A stretch of 64,000 bases of DNA from Paludibacteraceae bacterium (GCA_016297215.1 JAEDGZ010000007.1:9953-73952), one strand, 5' to 3'. Shown: positions 8,736-17,850, counted from the first letter of the stretch. Numbers and translations are program-made. Notes: a model not told the origin generated them from the letters alone.

Positions 8736-9815
8736 TTACAACTTCGCCTCGTATGCCTTGATACAATCTACCAATGCCTGCACACCTTCTACGTCCATTG
8801 CGTTGTAGCAACTTGCGCGGAATCCGCCTACCAAGCGGTGTCCCTTGATACCTACCATGCCGCGCTCGCTGGCGAACTTAAAGAAGTCGTCTTTCAGTTC
8901 TTCGTACTCGGGCTTGGGCACGAAGCAGATATTCATGCGCGAGCGGTCTTCTTTGTCGAGGATGGTGGGCACAAACATCTTCGAGTGGTCAAGGCAATCG
9001 TAGAGCAGGTCTGCTTTCTGCTGATTGCGTTGGTCTATCCATGCTAAGCCGCCGTGTGCTTTGAGCCAACGGAGGTTGAGCAGCGCGGTGTAGATAGGCA
9101 ATACAGGAGGCGTGTTGAACATCGAGCCGCCATCGATATGCGTCTGATAGTTGAGCATCGTCGGGATATAGCGCGACACCTTGCCTAAGGCAGACTCTTT
9201 CACAATCACGAACGTTACACCCGCGGGAGCGATGTTCTTCTGCGCACCGCCGTAAATCACGTCAAACTGACTCGCGTCAATCGGGCGACTGAGGATATCA
9301 GAAGACATATCGGCAATCAAAGGCACATTCCCTTTCTTGGCGTAAATCTCTTGCAGTTTGCGCTCCGAGATCTCCGTACCGAAGATGGTGTTGTTGGTGG
9401 TGATATGGAAGTAGTCAGCATCCTGCGGAATCTCATAACCGCTGGGGATGGAGTTGGTGGACTCGCCTACCACCTCCACCTCGCCGAAGCCCTTTGCTTC
9501 TTTGATGGCTTTCTTCGACCATACACCCGTGTTCAGATACGCTGCTTTCTTCTCGAGGAAGTTATACGGAATCATGCAGAACTGCAGGCTGGCGCCGCCG
9601 CCGAGGAAGAGTACGCGATACCCTTCGGGCACGCCCAGCAACTCTTTGAAGAGCGCCTCTGCCTCGTCCACTACGGGCTGGAAATACTTCGCGCGGTGGC
9701 TGATTTCGAGGATAGAGAGCCCCTCTCCCTGAAAATCCAATACCGCCTCTGCGGTTTGCTTAATCACTTCTTGTGGCAGGATACTCGGTCCCGCATTAAA
9801 ATTGTACTTTTTCAT
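8736..9815 (-). CDS. serC: Phosphoserine aminotransferase
   Basis: PLP-dependent transfer of an amino group from glutamate to 3-phosphohydroxypyruvate, the second step of serine synthesis (and potentially the 4-phosphohydroxythreonine step of PLP synthesis). The 359-residue length is normal. It opens with YNFNAGPSILPQEV, the class V aminotransferase SerC signature, with LFLGGGASLQF contacting the cofactor phosphate and the Schiff-base lysine in VIYGGAQKNIAPAGVT. HRLVGGFRASCYNAM near the C-terminus binds the substrate phosphate. It is the first gene of serC-serA-CHU_C; the 350-bp region upstream is filled by the AT-rich repeat array, so the promoter is obscured. Confidence 0.95.
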   Translation of the reverse strand: MKKYNFNAGPSILPQEVIKQTAEAVLDFQGEGLSILEISHRAKYFQPVVDEAEALFKELLGVPEGYRVLFLGGGASLQFCMIPYNFLEKKAAYLNTGVWSKKAIKEAKGFGEVEVVGESTNSIPSGYEIPQDADYFHITTNNTIFGTEISERKLQEIYAKKGNVPLIADMSSDILSRPIDASQFDVIYGGAQKNIAPAGVTFVIVKESALGKVSRYIPTMLNYQTHIDGGSMFNTPPVLPIYTALLNLRWLKAHGGLAWIDQRNQQKADLLYDCLDHSKMFVPTILDKEDRSRMNICFVPKPEYEELKDDFFKFASERGMVGIKGHRLVGGFRASCYNAMDVEGVQALVDCIKAYEAKL

Positions 9816-9867
9816 AAATGAGTGTTTGTATTAGAAAAGGTTATTACTTCATGTCTGTGAACGTTAT

Positions 9868-10160
9868 AACTACTCTTTCCCTCTGGAACATATAATTATC
9901 GTGTAATTATTCGTACAATTTTGCAACGAAAAATTAATGGTTAATTACATGATAATTATATGTTAAAAGAACTACTCTTTCCCTCTGGAACATATAATTA
10001 TCGTGTAATTATTCGTATAATTTTGCAACGAAAAATTAATGGTTAATTATACGATAATTATATGTTAAAAGATAATGGCAATTAACGGAGAAAACTCAAC
10101 GAAAAATTAATGGTTAATTACACGATAATTATATGTTAAAAGATAACAGCAATTAACGGA
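9868..10160. repeat. AT-rich palindromic repeat array, 102-bp period, flanked by 9-bp direct repeat
   Basis: Two full copies of a 102-bp unit (starting about 9868 and 9970) and a third right-half copy (from about 10098) fill the space between serC and the carboxylase gene. Each unit is a long imperfect palindrome: AACATATAATTATCGTGTAA (from 9887) pairs with TTACATGATAATTATATGTT (to 9964), with a second inner pairing of ATTATTCGT and ACGAAAAAT. GAACGTTAT occurs on both sides of the array (9859-9867 and 10161-10169), like a target duplication. No gene is visible in the region. Left-arm-like copies occur at 16733 and 46639. Confidence 0.8.
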
Positions 10161-10165
10161 GAACG

Positions 10166-12082
10166 TTATCGCTTCGCCACCATCCCGTCTTTCCACTTGC
10201 TCTTCGTGGGCGGGAGCACCTCGCTGTCGGCTTGCGCCACGGCTTCTTTCACGGCTTTCTTCACCTTCTTCACCGCGGTCTTGGCGGCGCTCACTGCTGT
10301 CTCCACGAGGTCGGCATGCTCCATCCAGCATACCGCATCGCCTTTCGCCACGCGCGCGCCCTGCTGCTTATCCACCGCCACCAGTCGGCAGTGGTCAGGC
10401 GCCGTCAGCGGCTCTATGCCGTGCGCTGTCTCCAGATAGCATACCACCTCGCCGCGGCGGAAGAACGTGCCGAAGACGGGCGCTTGGCTCTCGCTGTTGA
10501 AGTCCAACTCCCACAGCACTTTACCGTTCCGGGTAGCCTCCACGGGCTCGGCGGACGGGTGCAGGATAGCGCGCTTGTCCGCAGCGGAGATGAACGTAAC
10601 CTGCTGACCGCCTTTCGCCGCTTTCTCCATGCGCTCCAGCAGGTCTTTGTTGAACTGCTCTTTCGCCTGCCCGCTCTTGTACTCGCGGTATTGTTTCTCG
10701 TGCATCGCGAACTCGAACAACTCCTCGTCGTCTTGTCCGCGGTCCCAGCCGTTCTTCTCCATCTCTTCGATGAAGCGCGGCAACTCATCGGGGTAGAGCG
10801 CCTGCGGGTCGTCGGTGTAGAACTCGAAGCCTTTCTCTTTCGCCAACTCCACTATCTCCGGTGCCAACTCGCCCGGCAACTTACCCGACTTGCCTAAAAT
10901 CATGCCCCACATCGCGGGGTCCATGCGCGTGAACGGTTTCTCGCCCATAGATTTCGAGAACAGGTTCATCAGCGCAGCGTTCTTCACGTATTGCGAGAAC
11001 GGCGTTACCAAGCACGGCGTGCCCAACATCGGCCATATCCGTTGCACCTCCTCGAACAACTCCACCAGCAACTCGTCTTCCGACAGCGCTTTCTCCCCGC
11101 GTTTCACGAGGTTGGCGTTTATCGCCGCGTGCATACCTTTCAGGTCAGCCATCAGCGAGCCCATCATGCCGCCCGGCAGTCCGCAGCCCACCAGCAACGA
11201 CGTCATCTTCGAGTTACGCGGGTCTATCCAGTAGCCCAAGAACTCATCGATGAACGACTGTGTCAGGCTCCGCGCCTCCATATAGGCTTTCATGTTGATA
11301 TCCTTCACGAGGAATCCCGCGTCTTTGAGCATCGCCTGAATGGTAATCACGTCGGGGTGCACCATGCCCCAACTCAGCGGCTCCATCGCCACGTCCAGCA
11401 CGTCGCCGCCGGCTTTCGCCACCTCCAGCATCGACGCCACCGAGAAGTCCGGACCCGTGTGCCCGTGGTATTGGATGATGATGTCGGGATGTTTCTCCTT
11501 GATGGCTGCCACTATCGTGCCCAGCATCGCAGGGCGCCCGATGCCCGCCATGTCTTTCAGGCAAATCTCCTGCGCGCCGCCTTCTATCAACTGCTCGGCG
11601 AGGTTGATGTAGTACTCCGCCGTATGCACTTTCGAGTAGGTGATACACATCGTCGCCTGCGCGGTCATGCCTGCCTCTTTCGCCCATTTAATCGAGGGGA
11701 TGATGTTCCGCGGGTCGTTCAGTCCGCAGAAGATACGGGTGATGTCCACTCCCTGTGCGTGCTTCACTTTGTACATCAGTTGTCGCACGTCGGCGGGCAC
11801 GGGGTTCATGCGCAGTGCGTTCAGTCCGCGGTCCAGCATGTGCGTCTTGATACCGGCTTCGTGGAAGAACTTCGTGAAGGTGCGCACGGCTTGGTTGGGG
11901 TTCTCGCCATAGAGCAGGTTCACCTGCTCGCTCGCGCCGCCGTTCGTCTCCACGCGATCGAAGCAACCCATGTCGATGATCACGGGTGCAATCTTTGCTA
12001 ACTGGTCTTTGCGCGGCACATACTTACCGCTCGACTGCCACATGTCGCGATAGACAAGGCTAAACTGAATCTCCTTTTTCAT
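10166..12082 (-). CDS. Pyruvate carboxylase subunit B / oxaloacetate decarboxylase alpha-like protein, degenerate biotinyl domain
   Basis: A 638-residue carboxyltransferase. The HMG-CoA-lyase-like barrel (residues ~5-280) has the metal and substrate motifs VYRDMWQSSGKYV, KDMAGIGRP and YHGHTGPDF; the conserved carboxylase domain follows to ~480. Known relatives move CO2 between biotin and pyruvate/oxaloacetate. The C-terminal ~85 residues still read as a biotinyl barrel (GEVVCYLE...LTAPDHCRLVAV...GARVAKGDAV), but the biotin hairpin, normally ESMKT or EAMKM, reads LETAHGIEPL near residue 550: the lysine is absent. A basic, helical tail (AAKTAVKKVKKAVKEAV) follows. It cannot self-biotinylate as written and may rely on a separate carrier, or serve another role. 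A consensus promoter lies upstream. Confidence 0.88.
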   Translation of the reverse strand: MKKEIQFSLVYRDMWQSSGKYVPRKDQLAKIAPVIIDMGCFDRVETNGGASEQVNLLYGENPNQAVRTFTKFFHEAGIKTHMLDRGLNALRMNPVPADVRQLMYKVKHAQGVDITRIFCGLNDPRNIIPSIKWAKEAGMTAQATMCITYSKVHTAEYYINLAEQLIEGGAQEICLKDMAGIGRPAMLGTIVAAIKEKHPDIIIQYHGHTGPDFSVASMLEVAKAGGDVLDVAMEPLSWGMVHPDVITIQAMLKDAGFLVKDINMKAYMEARSLTQSFIDEFLGYWIDPRNSKMTSLLVGCGLPGGMMGSLMADLKGMHAAINANLVKRGEKALSEDELLVELFEEVQRIWPMLGTPCLVTPFSQYVKNAALMNLFSKSMGEKPFTRMDPAMWGMILGKSGKLPGELAPEIVELAKEKGFEFYTDDPQALYPDELPRFIEEMEKNGWDRGQDDEELFEFAMHEKQYREYKSGQAKEQFNKDLLERMEKAAKGGQQVTFISAADKRAILHPSAEPVEATRNGKVLWELDFNSESQAPVFGTFFRRGEVVCYLETAHGIEPLTAPDHCRLVAVDKQQGARVAKGDAVCWMEHADLVETAVSAAKTAVKKVKKAVKEAVAQADSEVLPPTKSKWKDGMVAKR

Positions 12083-12113
12083 ATTGTAATAGTGTATAGT
12101 TCTAAATCCGCCG

Positions 12114-12145
12114 CAAAGTTACAACTTTTTTCTGACATAAGCAAA
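12114..12145 (-). promoter_or_regulatory. Promoter of the carboxylase-like gene
   Basis: On the minus strand TTTG-N20-TAACTTTG: the -7 box is the complement of 12114-12121 and the -33 box of 12142-12145. It lies ~32 bp before the start codon. Confidence 0.8.
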
Positions 12146-12230
12146 GAAAACGGGAAATTATTTTCGACCCTGTTTCGTAAGCCATTCCCCCGCCTGCTAA
12201 GAACCTGAAACCTGAAACTATGAATAAAAA

Positions 12231-12262
12231 ATGTGTTGAACTGCCGGTACAGTTCAACACAT
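12231..12262 (-). terminator. Terminator after the anchor-J protein gene
   Basis: A perfect 13-bp stem (ATGTGTTGAACTG, 12231-12243 with 12250-12262) is followed on the minus strand by TTTTTATT. The stem is identical to the one at 16863. Confidence 0.9.
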
Positions 12263-12291
12263 ATCGTGTACAAACCCTATCGTATGTACTT

Positions 12292-14460
12292 CTATTGTTG
12301 CTTTTGCCCCAAAAGGGTATAAGTTCCCTGTTCGGTTACAATCAGGATATGCCCGTCTTGCAGTTGCAGACGCGCGTTGCCGCTCGCAGCCTCGGTGGAG
12401 CCTATTGCGGTCGCTTCCTGCACCAAAACCGCCATCGGAATATACACATCGGCAGCCCCGCGAGAGCGCAGGCGCAGATAAGCCTCGTGCACGCCTATCT
12501 CTTCCGATTGGAATCCTATACCCAATACGCCGCCTTCGACGGGCAGAGAGTTCGGCGTGATGGTGAAGTTGCTCGGGTTGCTGCCGCCTATGGCAATGCT
12601 AATCGGCTCTGTCAGGTTCTTTCCTTCCACGTTGAGTGCAATGGCTTCTATCTGCTCCGGTTGGGTGGTCAGTCGGATGAGGGTGGAGTCGGCGGTGATA
12701 GCAGGCAGGTCCGTGCGCCCCCACGACACCTCGTCTATCAGGTAGGTAGCGCTTCCCGTCTGCCCGCTGTTGCCCGTGAAGCGGAATGCCATGAAGAACA
12801 CATCGGGGATGTACGCCTGACCGGCAAGGTTGATATGTATGTCTTGCCAGTCGCCTGCCTCGTCCGCGGTCTGCGGCATAGGTATCTCCAAGTCTTGGAA
12901 GAACACATCCTTAGGCACGGTCGCATCGATAAAGAACACGCTGAGGGCAGCCGATTGCCCCTCGTACAAGTAGTCTCCGCGCACGCGGAAAGTGAATATC
13001 TGCTCGGCGGCGTTCTTATAGTCGAGCGCAGGCGTTACGAGCCACATCTCCCACGGCAGCGAGTCTTTCTCTTGGTAGATATACGCAGTGGCTTTCGCGC
13101 AGCGTTCTACCACCGTCCCGTCTTCCTTATCCTCATAGCCCCACCACGGTCTGTCGCCTTTCTTTACCACATTCTGCCAGTCTGCCAGCGTGAGCGGTTT
13201 GTTGTGGGTGATGTTGTCAAAAGGCTCGTTCAGCAGGGCATACGGCTTGCTCATGTCCCATTTGAACTCCTTGCTCCATTCCTCGGCAGGGTCTGTCGGC
13301 GTGGCAGTGGTGGTACCCGTGAGCCTCATCTGCTGTTTCTGCACGCCCGGGCTGGACCAATAGACGGTTGCCGAATAGGTGCCTGCTTTGGTCGGGTGGA
13401 AGGTGATACGGGTCTGCGCCTCCATGTTCTTCGGCAGCAGGGTGGAGGAGACGGTGAAAGCAGGATACTCGTCATCGTTGAGGATGGTGACGGTGATGTC
13501 TTCCGTGCAGTTGAGGCTATGCACCATCACGCTATCCACTGCGTATCCGCCTACCGTGGTGCTGAACGCGGGCAGGCTGGTGGGGCTGATGGTCAGTTCG
13601 GGTTGCTGCGTCGGGTCGCTGGCAGAGCCGCTGAGCGACAGGCTGACGAAGTCTTGCGTCGCCTCCGGACTATCCACCAAGAGCATGCCTTTGTGCACCC
13701 CTGCCGCAGTGGGCTTGTACCATAGTTTCACCTGCTCCTCGGCAGCAGTTACCTGCGTCTTCTCCAATACGAACATATCGGCGTTGGCGCCCGTGATACT
13801 CAGCGAAATAGGCTGCGTCAGGTTGCCCTGACGGATGGTCAGCGTCGCCATCAGTTTCTCTTCGTTCACCTGTGCGGTAACGGCGTTTATCTTCTCGGGG
13901 AAGACGGTGAACCAAGGTGTGCTGTTCTCTGTGCGCTTCAGGCTGAACCCGTCGAAAATCACCTTGACCCCTTTCTTCACCATCACGCTCACGCTCAGGT
14001 AGGTACCATCCTGCGGCTTGGTGGTGCTTACTTTCAGTTCTTGCCATCCTGTGCCGATGGGCAGTTCCTGATTGAGTGCGGCGCTGTCGTGCACCCCTTC
14101 CGTCGGGCGGGCGTAGAGCCATGCGCTGTTGAGTGCCAAATCGCCGGCTTGGGCTTCCAGCACCTTGTAGTGGATGGTCAATTCAAACTCCTGCCCTATT
14201 ACATCTGTGCGGAGGTCCACATCTTGTTGCAGCGACCGCTTCTGCGTTACATTGACGGTGCGGAGGGCTTGGACTCCGTCGTACACATCGGTGGTCTCGA
14301 TAGCAATCTCTGCGCCGAAAGACCAGTCATCAAACTGTGTCCCAAAGAGGAAGTTGGTGGATGCACTCTCAAAATCGCCGTTCGCGATAAGGTTCTCTTC
14401 GGCGAACACAGTGCCCATACCTGTTAGGATGGCGCACAAGATACTCCAAAAGCGTTTCAT
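12292..14460 (-). CDS. Secreted multi-domain beta protein with choice-of-anchor-J-like domain
   Basis: The protein has 722 residues and a signal peptide (FWSILCAILTGMGTVFA). Residues ~20-175 look like a carbohydrate-binding, jelly-roll module (ENLIANGDFESAST, GWQELKVSTT, VIFDGFSLKRTE). Ig-like abnormal-spindle/BACON-type segments follow (ITVTILNDDEYPAFTVSS). At ~400-600 is a choice-of-anchor-J-like jelly roll: LLNEPFDNITHNKPLTLADWQ, WMWLVTPALDYKNA-like WLVTPALDY, GQTGSATYLIDEV. The C-terminus (GSTEAASGNARLQLQDGHILIVTEQGTYTLLGQ) fits a type A type IX secretion tag. No catalytic motif is recognised; a role in binding extracellular polymers is inferred. It is a single gene with its own terminator, next to a similarly built gene upstream. 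Confidence 0.8.
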   Translation of the reverse strand: MKRFWSILCAILTGMGTVFAEENLIANGDFESASTNFLFGTQFDDWSFGAEIAIETTDVYDGVQALRTVNVTQKRSLQQDVDLRTDVIGQEFELTIHYKVLEAQAGDLALNSAWLYARPTEGVHDSAALNQELPIGTGWQELKVSTTKPQDGTYLSVSVMVKKGVKVIFDGFSLKRTENSTPWFTVFPEKINAVTAQVNEEKLMATLTIRQGNLTQPISLSITGANADMFVLEKTQVTAAEEQVKLWYKPTAAGVHKGMLLVDSPEATQDFVSLSLSGSASDPTQQPELTISPTSLPAFSTTVGGYAVDSVMVHSLNCTEDITVTILNDDEYPAFTVSSTLLPKNMEAQTRITFHPTKAGTYSATVYWSSPGVQKQQMRLTGTTTATPTDPAEEWSKEFKWDMSKPYALLNEPFDNITHNKPLTLADWQNVVKKGDRPWWGYEDKEDGTVVERCAKATAYIYQEKDSLPWEMWLVTPALDYKNAAEQIFTFRVRGDYLYEGQSAALSVFFIDATVPKDVFFQDLEIPMPQTADEAGDWQDIHINLAGQAYIPDVFFMAFRFTGNSGQTGSATYLIDEVSWGRTDLPAITADSTLIRLTTQPEQIEAIALNVEGKNLTEPISIAIGGSNPSNFTITPNSLPVEGGVLGIGFQSEEIGVHEAYLRLRSRGAADVYIPMAVLVQEATAIGSTEAASGNARLQLQDGHILIVTEQGTYTLLGQKQQ

Positions 14461-14493
14461 GATAGGTGTTTAATTATAGGTTATTCGTCTAAA

Positions 14494-14529
14494 AAGGCTG
14501 TCTAAGTCCTTGCGGAATTAGGCAGCCTT
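14494..14529 (-). terminator. Terminator after the DUF5689-like secreted protein gene
   Basis: A 12-bp stem with one G-T pair (14494-14505 with 14518-14529) is followed on the minus strand by TTTTT. The stem core TTAGGCAGCC is shared with other terminators in the window. Confidence 0.85.
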
Positions 14530-14545
14530 TCTATGGATGGTGCTA

Positions 14546-16411
14546 TTATCGTATTACCTTATAGGTACTATTGCCTTTGCGGATGATGTTCACACCCGAT
14601 TGCAGACCGCTGACACGCTGTCCCATGATGGTGTAAACCTCCATAGACTCTTTTGCCTCTACGGCTTCCATGCCTGCGCCTATATCTACCGTCTCAATAT
14701 CCTCTGCGTTACGCGGGCGAATCACAGTGCCTGACGAGGAGGAAGAGATACCCGTTACGTTAGCCGCCTCGGGCTTCGCAGTGCCAATCAGCGGGTTGCC
14801 TGCCAAGAGGTTGATGTTGGCGGTTGCTTCACCTTGCGTAATCTTGCTACTGCCTTGTGCAAAGTTCTCTACGGTACGGTCAAGTTCAACACCCTTCACT
14901 ACCACGAGTTCCAGCAGATAGTCTGCTGCATTGGCTTTCAACTCCGCCAAGGTAACTTCTTGTGGTGTTACTGTGTTGTCGCGGCTAACGACTTTTACTT
15001 TGCTGTCCATAGCCAAGAAAGGTTGAATGCCCCATGCTAATTCTCCGTTGTATGCTAAGATGTTGCTTACTTTGTCGCCTAATGTAACGCCAATCCAATA
15101 TGGTGCATCAATGTTGACAGCCCCCGTAGCATCCTCTATGGTAAAGAAGGTGGTGCCTTCCTCCATATTGGATTCAATGAAAGTAACGACTGCCTCGCCG
15201 GTGAACTTTACAACTACATCCCAACCATATCCTTCTGCACCTTTGGCTTTCATCGTAGCCACATCCGCGCAACGTGTCAATACCTTGGCTGCCCAGTTGA
15301 CGGTTACCGTTTCGGTCAAGTCGCCGCTGGTCAGTTTGATGGTATCGGAACTGCCCTCCTCGGGAGAAGCAGTGGTCGGTGTCAGGGTAACGATGATTTC
15401 CTTGCCATCTGCCAAGTCGGCATCATCTTTTGCAATAGTGGTTGCAGAGAGGGTCAGTTCGGGAGAGGTGCAGGTTAAAGTGATGTCCTCGGTGAGGTTC
15501 TCTGCCATCACGGTAAGGGTGTCGGTATAGGTCTCGCCGGTGAAAGTGCAATAGTAGGTAGGATCCATGAAGGTTATCTCCTCATCGGCAACAATCACAG
15601 GCTCTGCGGGCTTCGGGTCATCGCCCCCGCCTTCGCTCGTCTCAAACAAATCCGCCCACTCGGTAGCCACCTTAATCTCATCTACAAACACTCTACCCGG
15701 GGTATTGCTACCCTTGCGCAAGTTTACAGAGGCTATATACGATATGTCTGCTTTGGCGTTGGCTTTTGTTTGGTCGCAGGATATGGTCGGCGTAGCAGTG
15801 GTGCTGGTCGGGTCAATATACAATCGCACTACGTCATTTGTTGCACCTTCTACAAATTCGTATTCCAATACGATTAGATGGCTCGTCTTGGGTGAGAAAA
15901 CAGCATTTGTCCATACTGTCGTTTCGGTATTCTTGGATATACCTAACTTGTAACCTGTATAGGACTCATCAGTTTTGATAGTCTGGATATTCAAACGAGC
16001 ATACATATTGGAATTGCTTGCATCGCCAAATGCCATAAAATAATCAGCATTTGTATTTCGCTTTAGCGAATCTACATTGATGATAGCGGCGGCATATATT
16101 TTGCCGGTTTGTACTCCATTAGCGGTGCTTGCAAACTGACGGAGGTCATCAGCACCATTACCTACCAATTCGGCTTTGTTGCCTGTGCCGGTGGTTACAT
16201 ATCCTGCATACGACAAACTGCCCTCTGCTACTTGAATGTAGCCTGTCCCACTGAAAGAGTACCAATCTTTAGTGTTGTTCGTGGAAGCATCAGATGTGCC
16301 AACATTTAGTGTACCAACATTCCGATTGAATGTTTCGTGGAACTTCAACTCGGCATGACTTGATAGGGTGAATGCCATTAAGGCACACAAAACAGTAAAT
16401 ACCTTTTTCAT
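14546..16411 (-). CDS. Secreted protein with OB-fold-like domain and type A sorting tag
   Basis: The start at 16411 (MKKVFTVLCALMAFTLSSHA, signal peptide) gives 621 residues; the promoter at 16463-16494 rules out the longer open frame. The N-terminal ~200 residues resemble a concanavalin-like jelly roll (LKFHETFNRNVGTLNVG, WYSFSGTGYIQVAEGSL). An Ig-like segment follows (EEITFMDPTYYCTFTGE), then a region at ~385-570 resembling the OB-fold modules of Bacteroidales secreted proteins (DVATMKAKGAEGYGWDVVV, FFTIEDATGAVNIDAPYW, VTLAELKANAADYLLELVVV). The end MEVYTIMGQRVSGLQSGVNI plus IRKGNSTYKVIR is a clear type A tag. Function is unknown; extracellular location is inferred. Confidence 0.82.
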   Translation of the reverse strand: MKKVFTVLCALMAFTLSSHAELKFHETFNRNVGTLNVGTSDASTNNTKDWYSFSGTGYIQVAEGSLSYAGYVTTGTGNKAELVGNGADDLRQFASTANGVQTGKIYAAAIINVDSLKRNTNADYFMAFGDASNSNMYARLNIQTIKTDESYTGYKLGISKNTETTVWTNAVFSPKTSHLIVLEYEFVEGATNDVVRLYIDPTSTTATPTISCDQTKANAKADISYIASVNLRKGSNTPGRVFVDEIKVATEWADLFETSEGGGDDPKPAEPVIVADEEITFMDPTYYCTFTGETYTDTLTVMAENLTEDITLTCTSPELTLSATTIAKDDADLADGKEIIVTLTPTTASPEEGSSDTIKLTSGDLTETVTVNWAAKVLTRCADVATMKAKGAEGYGWDVVVKFTGEAVVTFIESNMEEGTTFFTIEDATGAVNIDAPYWIGVTLGDKVSNILAYNGELAWGIQPFLAMDSKVKVVSRDNTVTPQEVTLAELKANAADYLLELVVVKGVELDRTVENFAQGSSKITQGEATANINLLAGNPLIGTAKPEAANVTGISSSSSGTVIRPRNAEDIETVDIGAGMEAVEAKESMEVYTIMGQRVSGLQSGVNIIRKGNSTYKVIR

Positions 16412-16462
16412 AATAATAGGAATTAAATGATTAATAAAAATGTTATTTTCTTGAATTTTTGG

Positions 16463-16494
16463 CAAAGGTATTTGTTTTCTTTTACATACGCAAA
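16463..16494 (-). promoter_or_regulatory. Promoter of the 14546-16411 gene
   Basis: On the minus strand TTTG-N20-TACCTTTG: -7 box complement of 16463-16470, -33 box complement of 16491-16494. It is a perfect Bacteroidetes consensus. Confidence 0.88.
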
Positions 16495-16732
16495 TTTTTG
16501 AGCAAAAATCTTGCAAAAAAGTGTGATTTTGCATATTATTAAGCTTTATTTAAGTGCAAAAGTGCGGAAGTAGCGTTTGTTTTTTGTTATGTATATGCTT
16601 TCAGAATGTTATTGTAATGTGAACTCGAAATAAGATTTATACACAAAAATAAACAATAATACTTGACAAAAACGAACAAAAACTCTTTTACTCAACAAAT
16701 ATTTTCAAATATTGTTCAAATAGGTTTTCTAT

Positions 16733-16760
16733 AACATATAATTGTCATATAATTAATCAT
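16733..16760. repeat. Dispersed copy of the AT-rich palindrome arm
   Basis: AACATATAATTGTCATATAA followed by TTAATC matches the left arm of the 9868-10160 unit. The rest of the 533-bp gap (16412-16944) is AT-rich and holds only a promoter and a terminator; I see no gene in it. Confidence 0.55.
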
Positions 16761-16862
16761 CAATTCATTACCAAAAATCAAATTAGTCTTTGACTGCTGA
16801 AGTAACTCGCTTATATCGAGCTCACGTAATGTAGTACAACTTGTATATCATTACCATAAAAA

Positions 16863-16894
16863 ATGTGTTGAACTGTCGGTGCAGTTCAACACAT
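16863..16894 (-). terminator. Terminator after ddh, same stem as at 12231
   Basis: The 13-bp stem ATGTGTTGAACTG (16863-16875 with 16882-16894) is identical to the one at 12231, with a different 6-nt loop, and is followed on the minus strand by TTTTTTAT. The outer flank ATCGTGT is also shared. Confidence 0.88.
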
Positions 16895-16944
16895 ATCGTG
16901 TCAAGCATTCTTGAAACATGTAATTGTCGTTGCATTAATCTTTC

Positions 16945-17850
16945 TTACACCAATGCCTTGATGTTCTCTTCGGTGGTGCCGGGGAGGAGGTCGATGGGCG
17001 CGAGTTCTATCATCGTGAAGCAACCGCACTGCCCGCGTTGCTGCATGCGCACTGCGGCGCGGGCACAAGCCACGAGAATCTGACCGGTGAGCGCGGGGTT
17101 GTTGATGGTCATGTTGAACTCGAAATTCTGGTTGTGCATATTCGCCGACACGCCGTTGCGCACGAGGTGCACGCCATGCGCCACGTTGTTGAGCGCCTCC
17201 ACCGAGGGCACCTCTATCACATGCGTCTCGTCGTGGGCGAAGTAATCATCGCGCAGCAGGTTGTGCTCCACGGTGTGGAAGTCCGCACCGTCCTCCAACT
17301 CTACATACACCATGCGGCGGTGGATACCCGTGCCCAACGGGATGGTCATCGACAGCGCGTTCTTCACTCCTTTGATACTCTTCGCCGCCACGGTGTGCCC
17401 CATGGAGCGCCCGGGACCGAAGTTGGTGTAGGTCAGCCCCTGCGGCGCCATTGCCAGCAGCAACGCGCGTACCACGGAGTCGCTCCCCGGGTCCCATCCC
17501 GCGGCGATGATGCTCACCGACTGCTGTTCGCGAGTCAGCGGCAGCAACTGCGCACGGTAGTCCAAAATCTGCCCGTGTATATCAAACGAATCGACCGTGC
17601 ATATTCCTCTCGCAGCCAACTGCTTGGCAAACGCCGGCACCTCGCGCGTGGGCGTACAAAGCACGCACACATCGGCATCCAACAATTGTTGAACGGAGGA
17701 TTGCCGGGTGCTGCCTGGAGACAGCACCTCCATGATTATCGAATCGGTATGGTGAAACACTCCCGCGAGGGTCATATCTTCGGCAGCAAGCACCGCCTGC
17801 TCCACGGCTTTGCCGATATTGCCGTAACCAATAATTGCAACCTTTGTCAT
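16945..17850 (-). CDS. ddh: meso-Diaminopimelate dehydrogenase
   Basis: NADPH-dependent one-step conversion of tetrahydrodipicolinate plus ammonia to meso-DAP, bypassing the acyl branch of lysine/peptidoglycan synthesis. The 301-residue length is normal. The Rossmann start KVAIIGYGNIGKAV, VCVLCTPTREVPAFAKQLAARG, VDSFDIHGQI and the substrate region AAGWDPGSDSVVRALLLAMAP with NFGPGRSMGHTVAAKSIKGV are diagnostic. SMTIPLGTGIHRRMVYVELEDG and NPALTGQILVACARAAVRMQQRG follow as in family members. dapA lies far away at 62860, so the pathway is not clustered. It has its own consensus promoter and terminator and is probably monocistronic. Confidence 0.95.
   Translation of the reverse strand: MTKVAIIGYGNIGKAVEQAVLAAEDMTLAGVFHHTDSIIMEVLSPGSTRQSSVQQLLDADVCVLCTPTREVPAFAKQLAARGICTVDSFDIHGQILDYRAQLLPLTREQQSVSIIAAGWDPGSDSVVRALLLAMAPQGLTYTNFGPGRSMGHTVAAKSIKGVKNALSMTIPLGTGIHRRMVYVELEDGADFHTVEHNLLRDDYFAHDETHVIEVPSVEALNNVAHGVHLVRNGVSANMHNQNFEFNMTINNPALTGQILVACARAAVRMQQRGQCGCFTMIELAPIDLLPGTTEENIKALV

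Noticed and set aside
9868..10160. The AT-rich repeats as a CRISPR array
   Set aside because: Units are ~102 bp without unique spacers, only two and a half copies exist, and no cas gene is near.
12220..13725. A 501-codon plus-strand frame opposite the secreted protein gene
   Set aside because: It is rich in Arg/His/Val typical of antisense shadows, begins in a terminator hairpin and overlaps a gene with signal peptide and sorting tag.
16412..16944. Possible small gene or riboswitch in the 533-bp AT-rich gap
   Set aside because: No open frame with coding character and no conserved riboswitch core seen; only a promoter, a repeat arm and a terminator are supportable.
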